A stretch of DNA of 17,568 bases, from assembly GCA_018623875.1 (NCBI GenBank), contig JAAZUZ010000017.1, positions 1 through 17,568 of the forward strand. The letters are read 5' to 3'. Under the pieces are notes generated by a model. That model was not told the DNA's origin and did no database searches. It saw nothing but the letters and a program-made list of their open reading frames with translations. Of the stretch, positions 5,887 to 14,195 are shown in pieces. This DNA comes from Synechococcus sp. HW_metabat.21. GTDB lineage: Bacteria > Cyanobacteriota > Cyanobacteriia > PCC-6307 > Cyanobiaceae. The position numbers and the translations under genes were made by a program. The first letter of the stretch is position 1. Each line of letters starts with the position of its first letter.

Positions 5887-7035
5887 ATGGCCAAAGGTCC
5901 TCCCCGTCCACCAGCGAACTCCGGCGGCAAGCGCGGCAGCAGTGATCTGGTGCGCCTCTACCTGCAGGACATCGGCCGCGTTGACCTGCTCAGCCACGAG
6001 GAGGAGCTCACCCTGGCTCGCCTGGTCCAGCGCCGGGAACACCTGCTGCAGGAGCGCCGGACCCTCGCCAAGCAATCCAAGGAACTGCAGGCCCTCGTGG
6101 ACCTGGAGCACAGCCGCCAGCAACTGGCCTCCCATCTCGGCCACTGGCCCAGCCTGCAGCTCTGGTCCGAGCACCAGCAACGCAGCGGCGCTGAGCTCAA
6201 GGAGGCCCTCAAGGCCGGCCACGCGGCCTGGGCGCGCCTCTCGGCGTTGAGCAGTGGCGAGCTCAAGCAAGCTCTGCACCAAGGGCGGCGGGCCAGGGAC
6301 CGGATGATTCAGGCCAACCTGCGCCTTGTGGTGGCCGTCGCCAAGAAGTACCAGCAACGGGGCATGGAGCTGCTGGACCTGGTGCAAGAGGGCACGCTCG
6401 GCCTGGAGCGGGCCGTGGAGAAATACGACCCCACCCGCGGCTTCCGCTTCAGCACCTACGCCTACTGGTGGATTCGCCAGGGGATCACCCGGGCGATCGC
6501 GACGCAAAGCCGAACGATCCGCCTGCCGGTCCACGTCACCGAGAAGCTCAACCGCATCAAAAAAGCCCAACGGCAGATCGCCAGCGAACACGGCCGCTTG
6601 GCTTCCGTCGCCGACCTCTCCAAGGAACTGGGGCTGAGCGAAGAGGTGATCCGCATGACCCTGATGCGGGTGCCCCGCTCGATCTCCCTCGACACCCGGG
6701 TGGGCCGCGACATGGACACCGAGCTGGGGGAACTACTGGAGGACGGCCACGCCACCCCCGAGCAGGCCCTGACGAAGACCGAACTGCACGACGACCTCGA
6801 AGCGCTCCTGGAGGAACTCAGCGGCCGTGAAGCCGAGGTGATCCGCCTGCGCTTCGGCCTGGAGAACGACACCCCCCAGACCCTCTCCCAGATCGGTGAA
6901 GACCTGCACCTCTCCCGCGAACGGGTCCGGCAGATCGAAACCCGGGCCCTCCTGAAACTGCGGCAACCCCAGCGCCGCTGCCGGGTGCACGACTACTTGC
7001 TGAACATCGACGGAGACAGCGCTCCCAGCGGCTGA
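5887..7035 (+). CDS. Group 2 RNA polymerase sigma-70 factor
   Basis: The 382-residue product is a primary-like but non-essential-type (group 2) sigma factor lacking region 1.1. Region 1.2 is at 19-50 (SDLVRLYLQDIGRVDLLSHE). Region 2 is at about 138-210: RMIQANLRLVVAVAKKY, LLDLVQEGTLGLERAVEKYD, then RFSTYAYWWIRQGITRAI with the -10 recognition and melting aromatics. Region 3 covers about 213-290, and region 4 ends in the helix-turn-helix QTLSQIGEDLHLSRERVRQIETRALLKLR at about 331-359. Between regions 1.2 and 2.1 is a Gln/Leu/Ala-rich helical stretch (about 51-135). The frame is open further upstream through the end of aspS, but similarity begins only after the ATG at 5887, 92 bases past aspS. 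Which cyanobacterial subgroup (SigB to SigE) it belongs to is not decided here. Confidence 0.93.
   Translation: MAKGPPRPPANSGGKRGSSDLVRLYLQDIGRVDLLSHEEELTLARLVQRREHLLQERRTLAKQSKELQALVDLEHSRQQLASHLGHWPSLQLWSEHQQRSGAELKEALKAGHAAWARLSALSSGELKQALHQGRRARDRMIQANLRLVVAVAKKYQQRGMELLDLVQEGTLGLERAVEKYDPTRGFRFSTYAYWWIRQGITRAIATQSRTIRLPVHVTEKLNRIKKAQRQIASEHGRLASVADLSKELGLSEEVIRMTLMRVPRSISLDTRVGRDMDTELGELLEDGHATPEQALTKTELHDDLEALLEELSGREAEVIRLRFGLENDTPQTLSQIGEDLHLSRERVRQIETRALLKLRQPQRRCRVHDYLLNIDGDSAPSG
6493..6500. repeat. HIP1 octamer GCGATCGC
   Basis: Exact HIP1 octamer in the sigma-factor gene, covering the Ala-Ile-Ala codons after region 2.4. Confidence 0.7.
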
Positions 7036-7077
7036 AAATCCAGCTATCAATCGGGCAGACGCACGCGCGCACGAGAG

Positions 7078-7563
7078 ATGGCCAGCACCATGCCCCGCAT
7101 CGACATCGGCATCCCTGAAGCCCAGCGGCAGGAGATCGCCCAGGGCCTCAGCCGGCTGCTCGCAGACACCTACGTCCTCTACGGCAACACCCACGGCTTC
7201 CACTGGAACGTCACCGGGCCGATGTTCAACACGCTCCACCTGATGTTCATGGACCAGTACACGGAGCTCTGGACCGCCCTCGATGTCATCGCCGAGCGCA
7301 TCCGTGCCCTGGGGGTCGTCGCACCCCATGGCGGCACGGCCCTCGGCGAACTGGCCTCCATTGCCGAAGCGCCGCAGCAACCGCCCGCCTTGGAGATGGT
7401 CCGGCTGCTGGTCAGCGGCCATGAATCCGTGGCCAGGACCGCGCGCAGCATCTTCCCGCTGGCCGAGGCCGCCAGTGATGAACCGACCGCAGACCTGCTG
7501 ACCCAACGGCTGCAGATCCACGAGAAAACCGCCTGGATGCTGCGCAGCCTCCTGGATCAATAG
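7078..7563 (+). CDS. dps: Dps-family ferritin (DNA-binding protein from starved cells)
   Basis: The 161-residue protein should form a dodecamer that oxidises Fe2+ with hydrogen peroxide and stores iron, protecting DNA. The intersubunit ferroxidase signature is clear: HGFHWNVTGPMFNTLHLMFMDQYTELWTALDVIAERIRALG contains both His (His40 and His43), the Asp and the Glu in the conserved spacing. Length is typical (about 160). The N-terminus is short and not lysine-rich, so direct DNA binding is uncertain. A GAGAG lies directly upstream of the ATG at 7078. A second ATG at codon 5 would remove only four residues. It follows the sigma-factor gene by 42 bases and precedes pyrG by 58 bases that contain a possible pyrG promoter. 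Bacterioferritin is excluded by length and motif. Confidence 0.92.
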   Translation: MASTMPRIDIGIPEAQRQEIAQGLSRLLADTYVLYGNTHGFHWNVTGPMFNTLHLMFMDQYTELWTALDVIAERIRALGVVAPHGGTALGELASIAEAPQQPPALEMVRLLVSGHESVARTARSIFPLAEAASDEPTADLLTQRLQIHEKTAWMLRSLLDQ

Positions 7564-7595
7564 GCCTCGCGGCGAGGGCCCCTAGATCCGGCCGG

Positions 7596-7601
7596 TACAT
7601 T
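7596..7601 (+). promoter_or_regulatory. Possible -10 box of pyrG
   Basis: TACATT agrees with TATAAT at four of six positions, including the key A2 and T6, and lies 21-26 bases upstream of the pyrG start. No -35 match is found at the expected distance (7573-7578 is CGAGGG). A small CCTCG-CGG-CGAGG hairpin at 7565-7577 overlaps that site. Confidence 0.3.
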
Positions 7602-7614
7602 GAAGGGTCGCTTC

Positions 7615-7619
7615 AGGAG
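7615..7619 (+). promoter_or_regulatory. Shine-Dalgarno site of pyrG
   Basis: AGGAG is two bases before the ATG at 7622. It is one of the few clear ribosome-binding sites in the window, and it fixes the start in front of the conserved KFVFVTGG. The two-base gap is tighter than the usual five to nine. Confidence 0.5.
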
Positions 7620-7621
7620 CC

Positions 7622-9271
7622 ATGGCCAAATTCGTCTTCGTGACCGGTGGCGTGGTTTCCAGCATCGGCAAAGGGATCGTGGCCGCCAGCTTGGGGCGCC
7701 TGCTCAAGAGCCGCGGCTACAGCGTTTCGATCCTGAAGCTCGACCCGTACTTAAACGTGGACCCGGGCACGATGAGCCCGTTCCAGCACGGTGAGGTCTT
7801 CGTCACCGAAGACGGCGCCGAGACCGATCTCGACCTGGGGCACTACGAGCGCTTCACCGACACGGCGATGTCGCGTCTGAACAGCGTGACCACCGGCTCG
7901 ATCTACCAATCGGTCATCAACAAAGAGCGCCGCGGCGACTACAACGGCGGCACCGTGCAGGTGATCCCCCACATCACGGGCGAGATCCGTGAGCGCATCC
8001 ACCGGGTTGCCGCCAACAGCGGTGCCGATGTCGTGATCACCGAGATCGGAGGCACCGTGGGCGACATCGAATCGCTGCCCTTCCTGGAGGCCATCCGCGA
8101 ATTCCGCGGTGATGTGGGTCGCAACGACACGGCCTATGTCCACGTCACCCTGCTGCCCTACATCGGCACCTCGGGTGAACTGAAGACCAAACCCACCCAG
8201 CACTCCGTGAAGGAGCTGCGCTCGATTGGCATCCAGCCGGACGTCCTGGTCTGCCGCAGCGACCGTGAGATCAACGAAGAGCTCAAGGGCAAGATCGGCG
8301 GCTTCTGCGGCGTCCCCACCCGGGCTGTCATCCCCGCCCTGGATGCCGACAGCATCTACGCGGTTCCGATCACCCTCGAGCAGGAGGGGCTCTGCCGCGA
8401 GGTGCTCGATCTGCTGGACATGACGGACCACGAGTCCGATATGCAGCGCTGGGAACAGATGGTCACCAAGCTGCGCAACCCCGGGGCCGCGGTGAAGGTG
8501 GCCCTGGTGGGCAAGTACGTGCAGCTCAACGACGCCTACCTCTCGGTGGTGGAAGCCCTGCGCCACGCCTGCATCGAGCGCGATGCCGCCCTGGATCTGC
8601 ACTGGATCTGCGCCGAACAAATCGAAGAGCAAGGGGCCGATGCCCTGCTGCGCGGCATGGATGCTGTGGTCGTCCCGGGGGGCTTCGGCAACCGCGGCGT
8701 CGATGGCAAGGTGGCCGCCATCCGTTGGGCACGGGAGCAACGGGTCCCCTTCCTGGGCCTCTGCCTGGGCATGCAGTGCGCCGTGATCGAGTGGGCGCGT
8801 AACCAGGCTGGCCTGAGCGGTGCAACCAGCGCCGAGCTCAACGCGGAGACCCCGCATCCGGTGATTCACCTGCTGCCCGAGCAACAGGACGTGGTCGACC
8901 TCGGCGGCACGATGCGCCTCGGCGTCTACCCCTGCCGGGTCGCCCCAGGCACCCTGGCCCACCGCCTCTACGGCGATGAAGTGGTCTACGAACGCCACCG
9001 CCACCGCTACGAGTTCAACAACGCCTACCGGAACCTCTTCCTGGAGTCCGGCTACGAGATCAGCGGCACCTCCCCCGATGGCCGCCTGGTGGAACTGATT
9101 GAGCTGAAGAACCACCCCTTCTTCACGGCCTGCCAGTACCACCCTGAATTCCTGTCCCGTCCCGGCCAACCCCACCCGCTCTTCCGCGGTCTGATCGAGG
9201 CGGCCCAACAGCGGCTTCCCTCCAGCCCCAGTGAAGCGATGGCCCAAGGGGCGAACGCCGCCAGCGCATGA
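7622..9271 (+). CDS. pyrG: CTP synthase
   Basis: This 549-residue enzyme aminates UTP to CTP with ATP, using ammonia from glutamine. The N-terminal synthase domain starts with FVFVTGGVVSSIGKGI (P-loop) and KLDPYLNVDPGTMSP, then GEVFVTEDGAETDLDLGHYERF, which binds UTP and magnesium. The C-terminal class I glutamine amidotransferase domain has the nucleophile Cys381 in GLCLGMQ and the His507/Glu509 pair in YHPEF, with the oxyanion loop GGFGNRG. Length and layout equal those of bacterial PyrG (E. coli about 545). It heads a compact run with queE, queC, pabB and pabC. The queE start overlaps its stop by ATGA. The last 20 or so residues are a low-complexity Ser/Ala tail. Confidence 0.98.
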   Translation: MAKFVFVTGGVVSSIGKGIVAASLGRLLKSRGYSVSILKLDPYLNVDPGTMSPFQHGEVFVTEDGAETDLDLGHYERFTDTAMSRLNSVTTGSIYQSVINKERRGDYNGGTVQVIPHITGEIRERIHRVAANSGADVVITEIGGTVGDIESLPFLEAIREFRGDVGRNDTAYVHVTLLPYIGTSGELKTKPTQHSVKELRSIGIQPDVLVCRSDREINEELKGKIGGFCGVPTRAVIPALDADSIYAVPITLEQEGLCREVLDLLDMTDHESDMQRWEQMVTKLRNPGAAVKVALVGKYVQLNDAYLSVVEALRHACIERDAALDLHWICAEQIEEQGADALLRGMDAVVVPGGFGNRGVDGKVAAIRWAREQRVPFLGLCLGMQCAVIEWARNQAGLSGATSAELNAETPHPVIHLLPEQQDVVDLGGTMRLGVYPCRVAPGTLAHRLYGDEVVYERHRHRYEFNNAYRNLFLESGYEISGTSPDGRLVELIELKNHPFFTACQYHPEFLSRPGQPHPLFRGLIEAAQQRLPSSPSEAMAQGANAASA

Positions 9272-9897
9272 GTGAGCAGGGGCCATTGGGCTCCAGCGGC
9301 CTACCCGTCGTTGAGACCTTCCACTCCCTACAGGGGGAGGGCATCCATGCCGGGCGCAGCGCTTTTTTCATCCGTCTCGGGGGCTGCACGGTGGGCTGTA
9401 GCTGGTGCGACACCAAGCACTCCTGGCCCGCCGCGGCTCACCCGCAGCAGAGCCCCGAAGCCCTGGCCGACGCCGCGGCCCAGGCGGCTGACGCGGGGGC
9501 GGCCTTCGTGGTGATCACCGGCGGAGAACCGCTGCACCACGACCTCGATCCCCTCTGCGCGGCCATCCGCCAGCGCTGCGCGCTACCGATCCACTTGGAA
9601 ACCAGCGGCGTCGATCCCCTCAGTGGCGCGCCGGATTGGGTCAGCCTCTCGCCCAAGCGCCACAAGCCGCCGCGGGCCGAGCTACTGCAGCGTTGCGATG
9701 AGCTGAAGGTGGTCGTGCACGAAGCCGCCGACCTGCTCTTTGCCGAAGTCAGCGCCAGCCAAGCCCCCCAGGCGACGTGGCTGCTGCAGCCCGGCTGGGA
9801 CTGCCGCGAAGGGCAGGCCTTGTCCCTGGAGTTCGTGCAAGCCCGGCCCCGCTGGCGCCTGAGCCTGCAATCCCACAAGTGGCTCGGGGTGCGCTGA
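9268..9897 (+). CDS. queE: 7-carboxy-7-deazaguanine synthase (radical SAM)
   Basis: The 209-residue radical-SAM enzyme contracts 6-carboxy-tetrahydropterin to 7-carboxy-7-deazaguanine on the way to preQ0 and queuosine. The iron-sulfur motif CTVGCSWCDTKHSW has Cys40, Cys44 and Cys47 in CX3CX2C spacing, and the following aspartate and tryptophan are those of QueE. The substrate-carboxylate segment ETFHSLQGEG is at 16-25, and ITGGEPL near residue 85 is the radical-SAM GGEP-type motif. Length fits QueE (about 210-240). Older annotations often call it an NrdG-like organic radical activating enzyme, but the motifs and the adjacent queC make QueE far more likely. It overlaps pyrG by four bases. Confidence 0.92.
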   Translation: MSEQGPLGSSGLPVVETFHSLQGEGIHAGRSAFFIRLGGCTVGCSWCDTKHSWPAAAHPQQSPEALADAAAQAADAGAAFVVITGGEPLHHDLDPLCAAIRQRCALPIHLETSGVDPLSGAPDWVSLSPKRHKPPRAELLQRCDELKVVVHEAADLLFAEVSASQAPQATWLLQPGWDCREGQALSLEFVQARPRWRLSLQSHKWLGVR

Positions 9898-9911
9898 GGC
9901 GGGTGGGCATC

Positions 9912-10604
9912 ATGGAGACGGTGCCCTCCACCGAAGCCTTGCCCACCGCCATCGCCCTGCTCTCCGGAGGGCTGGATTCCGCCACCGCCGCCGCCCTCGC
10001 CCAAGCGGAGGGCTACCGCGTGATCGGCCTCTCGTTTGACTACGGCCAGCGCCATCGGCGCGAACTCCAGGCCGCCGCTGCGGTCGCGCAGGCCCTGGGA
10101 CTGGCGGAACACCACAGCATCAGCGTCAACCTGGCGGCCTGGGGTGGGTCCGCCCTGACGGACACCGCCATGGAGGTTCCCAACGCAGGGGTGCAGGACG
10201 GCGTGATTCCCAGCACCTACGTCCCGGGGCGCAACACGGTATTCATCGCCATCGGCCTCAGCCTGGCGGAAGCCCGCGGCGCCGAACGGCTGGTGCTGGG
10301 GGTCAATGCGGTCGACTACTCCGGCTACCCGGACTGCCGCCCGGATTACCTGGGCGCCTTCCAGACCCTGGCGGACTTGGCCAGCAAGGCCGGCCGAGAG
10401 GGCCATGGCACCCAGCTCTGGGCGCCCCTGGTGGAGTGGAGCAAGACCAAGATCGTCCAGGAAGCGCTGCGCTTGGGGGTGCCGATTGAGCAGACCTGGA
10501 GTTGCTACAGCGGCGGCGAACACCCATGCGGCGTCTGCGATAGCTGCCGCATTCGCGATGCGGCCCTGATCGAGGCCGGGCGCCCCGACCTGACGAGCCC
10601 CTGA
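9912..10604 (+). CDS. queC: 7-cyano-7-deazaguanine (preQ0) synthase
   Basis: QueC uses ATP and ammonia to convert the carboxylate made by QueE to the nitrile preQ0. The PP-loop ATP pyrophosphatase motif SGGLDS is at 18-23, followed by SFDYGQRHRRELQAA, and the zinc site near the C-terminus has Cys198, Cys206, Cys209 and Cys212 in WSCYSGGEHPCGVCDSC. LGVNAVDYSGYPDCRPDY is the family's substrate region. The product is 230 residues from the ATG at 9912, with GAGGCGGG just upstream. The frame is open further upstream inside queE, but that part shows no similarity. It follows queE by 14 bases, so the two sequential enzymes are co-expressed. Confidence 0.95.
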   Translation: METVPSTEALPTAIALLSGGLDSATAAALAQAEGYRVIGLSFDYGQRHRRELQAAAAVAQALGLAEHHSISVNLAAWGGSALTDTAMEVPNAGVQDGVIPSTYVPGRNTVFIAIGLSLAEARGAERLVLGVNAVDYSGYPDCRPDYLGAFQTLADLASKAGREGHGTQLWAPLVEWSKTKIVQEALRLGVPIEQTWSCYSGGEHPCGVCDSCRIRDAALIEAGRPDLTSP

Positions 10605-10607
10605 GCG

Positions 10608-11912
10608 ATGGGCAGCGCTCCACGGCCCAGCCAACGGCCGCTCCCCTGGATTGAACCCGCTGACCTCGCCCGCCATCTGGCCGCGCGCTTTGGCTCGGAG
10701 GGGCTGATCTGGCTCGATGGGGACGGCAGCAGCCTGGGGCGCTGGGCCAGCTTGGCCGCCGACCCGCTCGAGCAGATCGTCTGCCGCGGCCTGCCGGAGG
10801 AGAGCGGCAGTCGCAATCCCTTCACGGCGCTGCGCGAGCTGGGAGAGGGGCATTGGTGCGGCTGGCTCAGCTACGAAGCGGCCGCCTGGGTGGAACCTGC
10901 GGCCCACTGGAAGGCCGATGCAATGGCGACCCTCTGGATCGCACGCCACGATCCGATCTTTCGCTTCGACCTGCAGGAGCAGACGCTCTGGCTGGAGGGG
11001 CTCGACCCCACACGCCTAGAGGCCATGGCCGCCTGGGCGAGTGCACTGCCTGGAACCCAGGCCACTCCCACGGAGCCCACAGCCATTGCCCAGTGGCACT
11101 GGCACAGCAGCCCGAAAGAATTCAGCGAAGGGGTGCAGCGGATCCGTGAACGCATCGCCAGCGGCGACATCTTTCAGGCGAACCTCACGGCCTGCTGCTC
11201 CAGTCCCCTGGAGGCCCCTGCTGAACCCTTGGCGCTGTTTGAGCGCTTGCGGCAGCGCTGCCCGGCTCCCTTTGCAGGCCTAGTGGTCGCCCCCGGGGAG
11301 GCGGTGATCTCGGCCTCGCCGGAACGCTTCCTGCAGGTCAGCCCGAGCGGCAAGGTCGAAACGCGTCCCATCAAAGGCACCCGCCCGCGCAGGGTCGATC
11401 CCGAGCAAGACGCCGATCAGGCGGCGGAGTTGGTCTGCAGCAGCAAGGACCGCGCCGAGAACGTGATGATCGTCGATCTCTTGCGCAACGACCTCGGCCG
11501 GGCCTGCGAGAGCGGCTCGATCCAGGTGCCGCAATTGGTGGGCCTGGAGAGCTACGCCCAGGTTCACCACCTCACCTCCGTGGTCACCGGACAACTGCGG
11601 GCGGGCACCAGTTGGGTCGACCTCCTGCAGGCCTGCTGGCCAGGGGGCTCCATCACCGGGGCACCAAAGCTGCGGGCCTGCCAGCGCATCGCCGAACTGG
11701 AACCCGTGGCCCGGGGGCCCTACTGCGGCTCCTTGCTTCGGCGGGATTGGGATGGCAGCTTCGACAGCAGCATCTTGATCCGCACCGTGCTCCAACACGG
11801 CACCACCCTGCGCTGCCATGCGGGCTGCGGCATCGTGGCCGACTCCGATCCCCAGGCCGAAGCCGAGGAATTGGGCTGGAAGCTGAACCCGCTGCTGGAG
11901 GCCCTGGGATGA
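10608..11912 (+). CDS. pabB: Aminodeoxychorismate synthase component I
   Basis: This 434-residue chorismate-binding enzyme forms 4-amino-4-deoxychorismate, the p-aminobenzoate precursor of folate. The family's C-terminal core is clear: FSEGVQRIRERIASGDIFQANL, ISASPERFL, SKDRAENVMIVDLLRNDLGR, HHLTSVVTGQL and GGSITGAPKLRACQRI. The key discriminator is PIKGT with Lys256. PabB has this active-site lysine where TrpE has PIAGT, so PabB is favoured over anthranilate synthase. The length lies within the PabB range. The amidotransferase partner (PabA/TrpG) is not in the window. The start ATG is three bases after the queC stop, and the stop overlaps the pabC start. Confidence 0.88.
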   Translation: MGSAPRPSQRPLPWIEPADLARHLAARFGSEGLIWLDGDGSSLGRWASLAADPLEQIVCRGLPEESGSRNPFTALRELGEGHWCGWLSYEAAAWVEPAAHWKADAMATLWIARHDPIFRFDLQEQTLWLEGLDPTRLEAMAAWASALPGTQATPTEPTAIAQWHWHSSPKEFSEGVQRIRERIASGDIFQANLTACCSSPLEAPAEPLALFERLRQRCPAPFAGLVVAPGEAVISASPERFLQVSPSGKVETRPIKGTRPRRVDPEQDADQAAELVCSSKDRAENVMIVDLLRNDLGRACESGSIQVPQLVGLESYAQVHHLTSVVTGQLRAGTSWVDLLQACWPGGSITGAPKLRACQRIAELEPVARGPYCGSLLRRDWDGSFDSSILIRTVLQHGTTLRCHAGCGIVADSDPQAEAEELGWKLNPLLEALG

Positions 11913-12730
11913 CGGGCCCCAGCCTGAGCTGGATCGATGGCCGCTGGGGCGAAGCGAACGCGCCCGAACTCCCCCTCAATGACCGGGGTCTCCTGCTGGC
12001 CGACGGTCTGTTTGAAACGGTTCTGGTGCTGGATGGACGCGCCCGGTTGCTCGTGCCCCATCTCGAGCGCTGGCACCGCAGTGCCGCGCTGCTGGGCCTG
12101 CCCGAGCCACCCCAGACCGACGTGGTCCAACCACTGGTGGAGGAGGCCATTGCCCGTTGCGATCTGACCGATGGCCATGGCGCCCTGCGCCTGAACTGGA
12201 GTGGCGGCAGTGGCGGCCGCGGTCTGGATCGCCCGGAGGTCCTCGCGCCGCGCTTCTGGCTGCAGCTCAGTGCCAGCACCCCCCAGTTTTCAGCGGTGCG
12301 AGCAATCGTGAGTCGCCATGAGCGGCGCAATGGCTCCAGCCGCTTGAGCCATTGCAAGACCTTTGCCTACGGGCAAGGCATCCAGGCCCGCCGCGAGGCC
12401 CAAGCGGCAGGAGCCGATGACGCCCTACTGCTGAGCACAAGCGGTGAGCTCTGCTGCGGAACCGCCGCCAACCTGCTGGTGCAGCGCCAGGGCCAATGGC
12501 TCACGCCACCCCTCAGCAGCGGCTGCCTACCGGGGGTGATGCGCGGGCAACTGCTGAGCCGTGGCCTCGCCCAGGAATCGCGGCTCGAGGCCCAACCCCA
12601 AAGCGGCGATCGCTGGCTGCTGATCAACAGCCTCAGCTGTAGACCGATCGAAAGCCTGGATGGCCAAGCCCTAAGCCCCCACAACCGGCAGGAGATCAGG
12701 GCCCTCTTTGATCCACTCGTGGCGGACTGA
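11909..12730 (+). CDS. pabC: Aminodeoxychorismate lyase-like PLP enzyme (class IV aminotransferase fold)
   Basis: The 273-residue product belongs to fold-type IV PLP enzymes. Visible marks are NDRGLLLADGLFETV (24-38), the PLP lysine Lys150 in CKTFAYGQG, and GADDALLLSTSGELCCGTAANLL, which binds the phosphate. Coupling with pabB (ATGA overlap) makes 4-amino-4-deoxychorismate lyase, yielding p-aminobenzoate and pyruvate, the most likely role. Branched-chain or D-amino-acid transaminases share the fold and are the alternatives. The start is the ATG at 11909. The frame is open upstream within pabB but carries no fold-IV similarity there. It is the last gene of the plus-strand run, and its stop is two bases from the convergent urtE stop. 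Confidence 0.82.
   Translation: MTGPSLSWIDGRWGEANAPELPLNDRGLLLADGLFETVLVLDGRARLLVPHLERWHRSAALLGLPEPPQTDVVQPLVEEAIARCDLTDGHGALRLNWSGGSGGRGLDRPEVLAPRFWLQLSASTPQFSAVRAIVSRHERRNGSSRLSHCKTFAYGQGIQARREAQAAGADDALLLSTSGELCCGTAANLLVQRQGQWLTPPLSSGCLPGVMRGQLLSRGLAQESRLEAQPQSGDRWLLINSLSCRPIESLDGQALSPHNRQEIRALFDPLVAD
12606..12613. repeat. HIP1 octamer GCGATCGC
   Basis: Exact HIP1 octamer near the 3' end of pabC. Confidence 0.7.
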
Positions 12731-12732
12731 GA

Positions 12733-13443
12733 TCAAACGCTTAGGAAACGATTGACCACGTCTTGGCTCAACTCGGCGGTGGGGCCACTGGCCACGATGC
12801 CCCCCCGTTGCATCGCGTAGTAACGGTCTGCCTGGCGAACAAAATGGAGGTGTTGCTCGACGAGCAGAACGCCAATGCCGGTCTCCGCAATGATCCGGCG
12901 CACCGCGGACTCAATGTCCTGAACGATGTTGGGCTGAATCCCCTCGGTGGGCTCATCCAACAGCAGCAATTGGGGCTGCCCAAGGAGTGCCCGGGCAATC
13001 GCCAGTTGCTGCTGCTGACCACCGCTCAGGTCCCCGCCCTTTCGAGGCAAGAACTCGCGCAGGATCGGGAAGAGCTCGTAGACAAAAGGATCAATGCGGC
13101 GATGGCGCGCTAATCCCCCGGGAAGCGCCTCCATGCCGAGCATCAAGTTCTCCTCCACGGTCAGTTGCGGGATGATTTCTCGTCCCTGCGGCACATACCC
13201 CAAGCCAGCTCGCGCCCGTTGATGGGGCGCCTGGCGATCCAGGACAGCACCGTTGAAGACGATGGAGCCCTGACGGGCGCGAAGCAGGCCGATGAGCGAC
13301 TTCAGCAGGGTGGTCTTTCCCACCCCATTGCGGCCAATTAGGCAGACCATCTCCCCGGCATTCACGGTGAGATCGACGTCCCGCAGGATGTGGCTCTCGC
13401 CGTAATAGGTGTTCAGCCCACGGATCTCCAACAGGGCGGTCAT
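12733..13443 (-). CDS. urtE: Urea ABC transporter, ATP-binding subunit UrtE
   Basis: A 236-residue ABC ATPase of the LivF branch, the second nucleotide-binding subunit of the high-affinity urea transporter. It has Walker A GRNGVGKTT (37-45), the signature LSGGQQQQL (139-147) and Walker B LLLLDEP (159-165) followed by TEGIQPNIVQ, a phrase characteristic of UrtE. ATP hydrolysis here and in UrtD drives urea import through UrtB/UrtC. Length equals other LivF-like subunits (about 233). The start overlaps the urtD stop by ATGA. It is the last gene of the urt run, with no hairpin between its stop and that of pabC. A branched-chain amino acid transporter is excluded mainly by the urtA-like binding protein and this motif. 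Confidence 0.93.
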   Translation of the reverse strand: MTALLEIRGLNTYYGESHILRDVDLTVNAGEMVCLIGRNGVGKTTLLKSLIGLLRARQGSIVFNGAVLDRQAPHQRARAGLGYVPQGREIIPQLTVEENLMLGMEALPGGLARHRRIDPFVYELFPILREFLPRKGGDLSGGQQQQLAIARALLGQPQLLLLDEPTEGIQPNIVQDIESAVRRIIAETGIGVLLVEQHLHFVRQADRYYAMQRGGIVASGPTAELSQDVVNRFLSV

Positions 13444-14195
13444 GACTGTTCCTCCTCTGATGTTCCGAGGTAGACCTCAATCACCCGGGGATCGGCCTGG
13501 ACCTGATCCATGGTTCCTTCACAGAGCACATGCCCCTGGTGCAGCACCGTCACAGGACTCTCCAGGCGACGGATGAACTCCATGTCGTGCTCAATCACGA
13601 GCACCGTGTGGTCTCCGGCAAGGGACTTGAGTAAGTCGGCGGTGAGGTCGGTTTCCTCATCGGTCAGACCCGCCACCGGTTCATCCACCAGCAGCAGGTC
13701 GGGGTCCTGGCCCACCAGCATCGCGATCTCGAGCCATTGCTTCTGGCCGTGGGAGAGGGCTCCGGCTTCCCAGTCCGCACGGCTCTGCAGATTGACGATG
13801 CCCATCAGGTGATGCACCCGCTCTCGCTCCTGGCCGCCGAGGCGACCAAACAGGAGAGGCCAGGGCTGCTTGGGGCGACTCACCGCCAAGGCCAAATTCT
13901 CCTGAACGCTGAGCTTCTCAAAAACGCGAGGGCTCTGGAATTTGCGCCCAATGCCCAACCTGGCGATGCGGTGCTCCGCGCGGCCCACCAGGGAGCGTCC
14001 CTGAAAAAGGACATCCCCTTCGGTGGGTGCGGTCTTGCCCGTGATCACATCCAAGAAGGTGGTCTTGCCCGCCCCGTTGGGGCCAATAACCGCCCGCAGC
14101 TCTCCGGGCTGGAGGCTGAGGTTGAGATCACGCAGGGCCAGGAATCCGTCAAAGCTGACGGTGATCTCGCGCAGTTCAAGCAGGGGGGCACTCAT
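13440..14195 (-). CDS. urtD: Urea ABC transporter, ATP-binding subunit UrtD
   Basis: A 251-residue ABC ATPase of the LivG branch. Walker A GPNGAGKTT is at 38-46, the signature is LSHGQ (147-151, as usual for UrtD rather than LSGGQ), and Walker B LLLVDEP is at 167-173, followed by VAGLTDEETD. The FDGFLALRDL opening and the GIGRKFQSPRVFEKLSVQENL block are also typical. It pairs with UrtE at the inner membrane. It overlaps urtC by ATGA at its start and urtE at its stop, so the three subunits are likely made in fixed ratio. No anomaly in length or motifs. Confidence 0.93.
   Translation of the reverse strand: MSAPLLELREITVSFDGFLALRDLNLSLQPGELRAVIGPNGAGKTTFLDVITGKTAPTEGDVLFQGRSLVGRAEHRIARLGIGRKFQSPRVFEKLSVQENLALAVSRPKQPWPLLFGRLGGQERERVHHLMGIVNLQSRADWEAGALSHGQKQWLEIAMLVGQDPDLLLVDEPVAGLTDEETDLTADLLKSLAGDHTVLVIEHDMEFIRRLESPVTVLHQGHVLCEGTMDQVQADPRVIEVYLGTSEEEQS

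Noticed and set aside
7751..9286. Long minus-strand open frame (511 codons) opposite pyrG
   Set aside because: It is antisense to a textbook CTP synthase and has no recognisable domain; its composition is that of a shadow frame.
11612..11908. In-frame upstream extension of pabC into pabB
   Set aside because: Fold-IV similarity begins after the ATG at 11909, which overlaps the pabB stop as ATGA.
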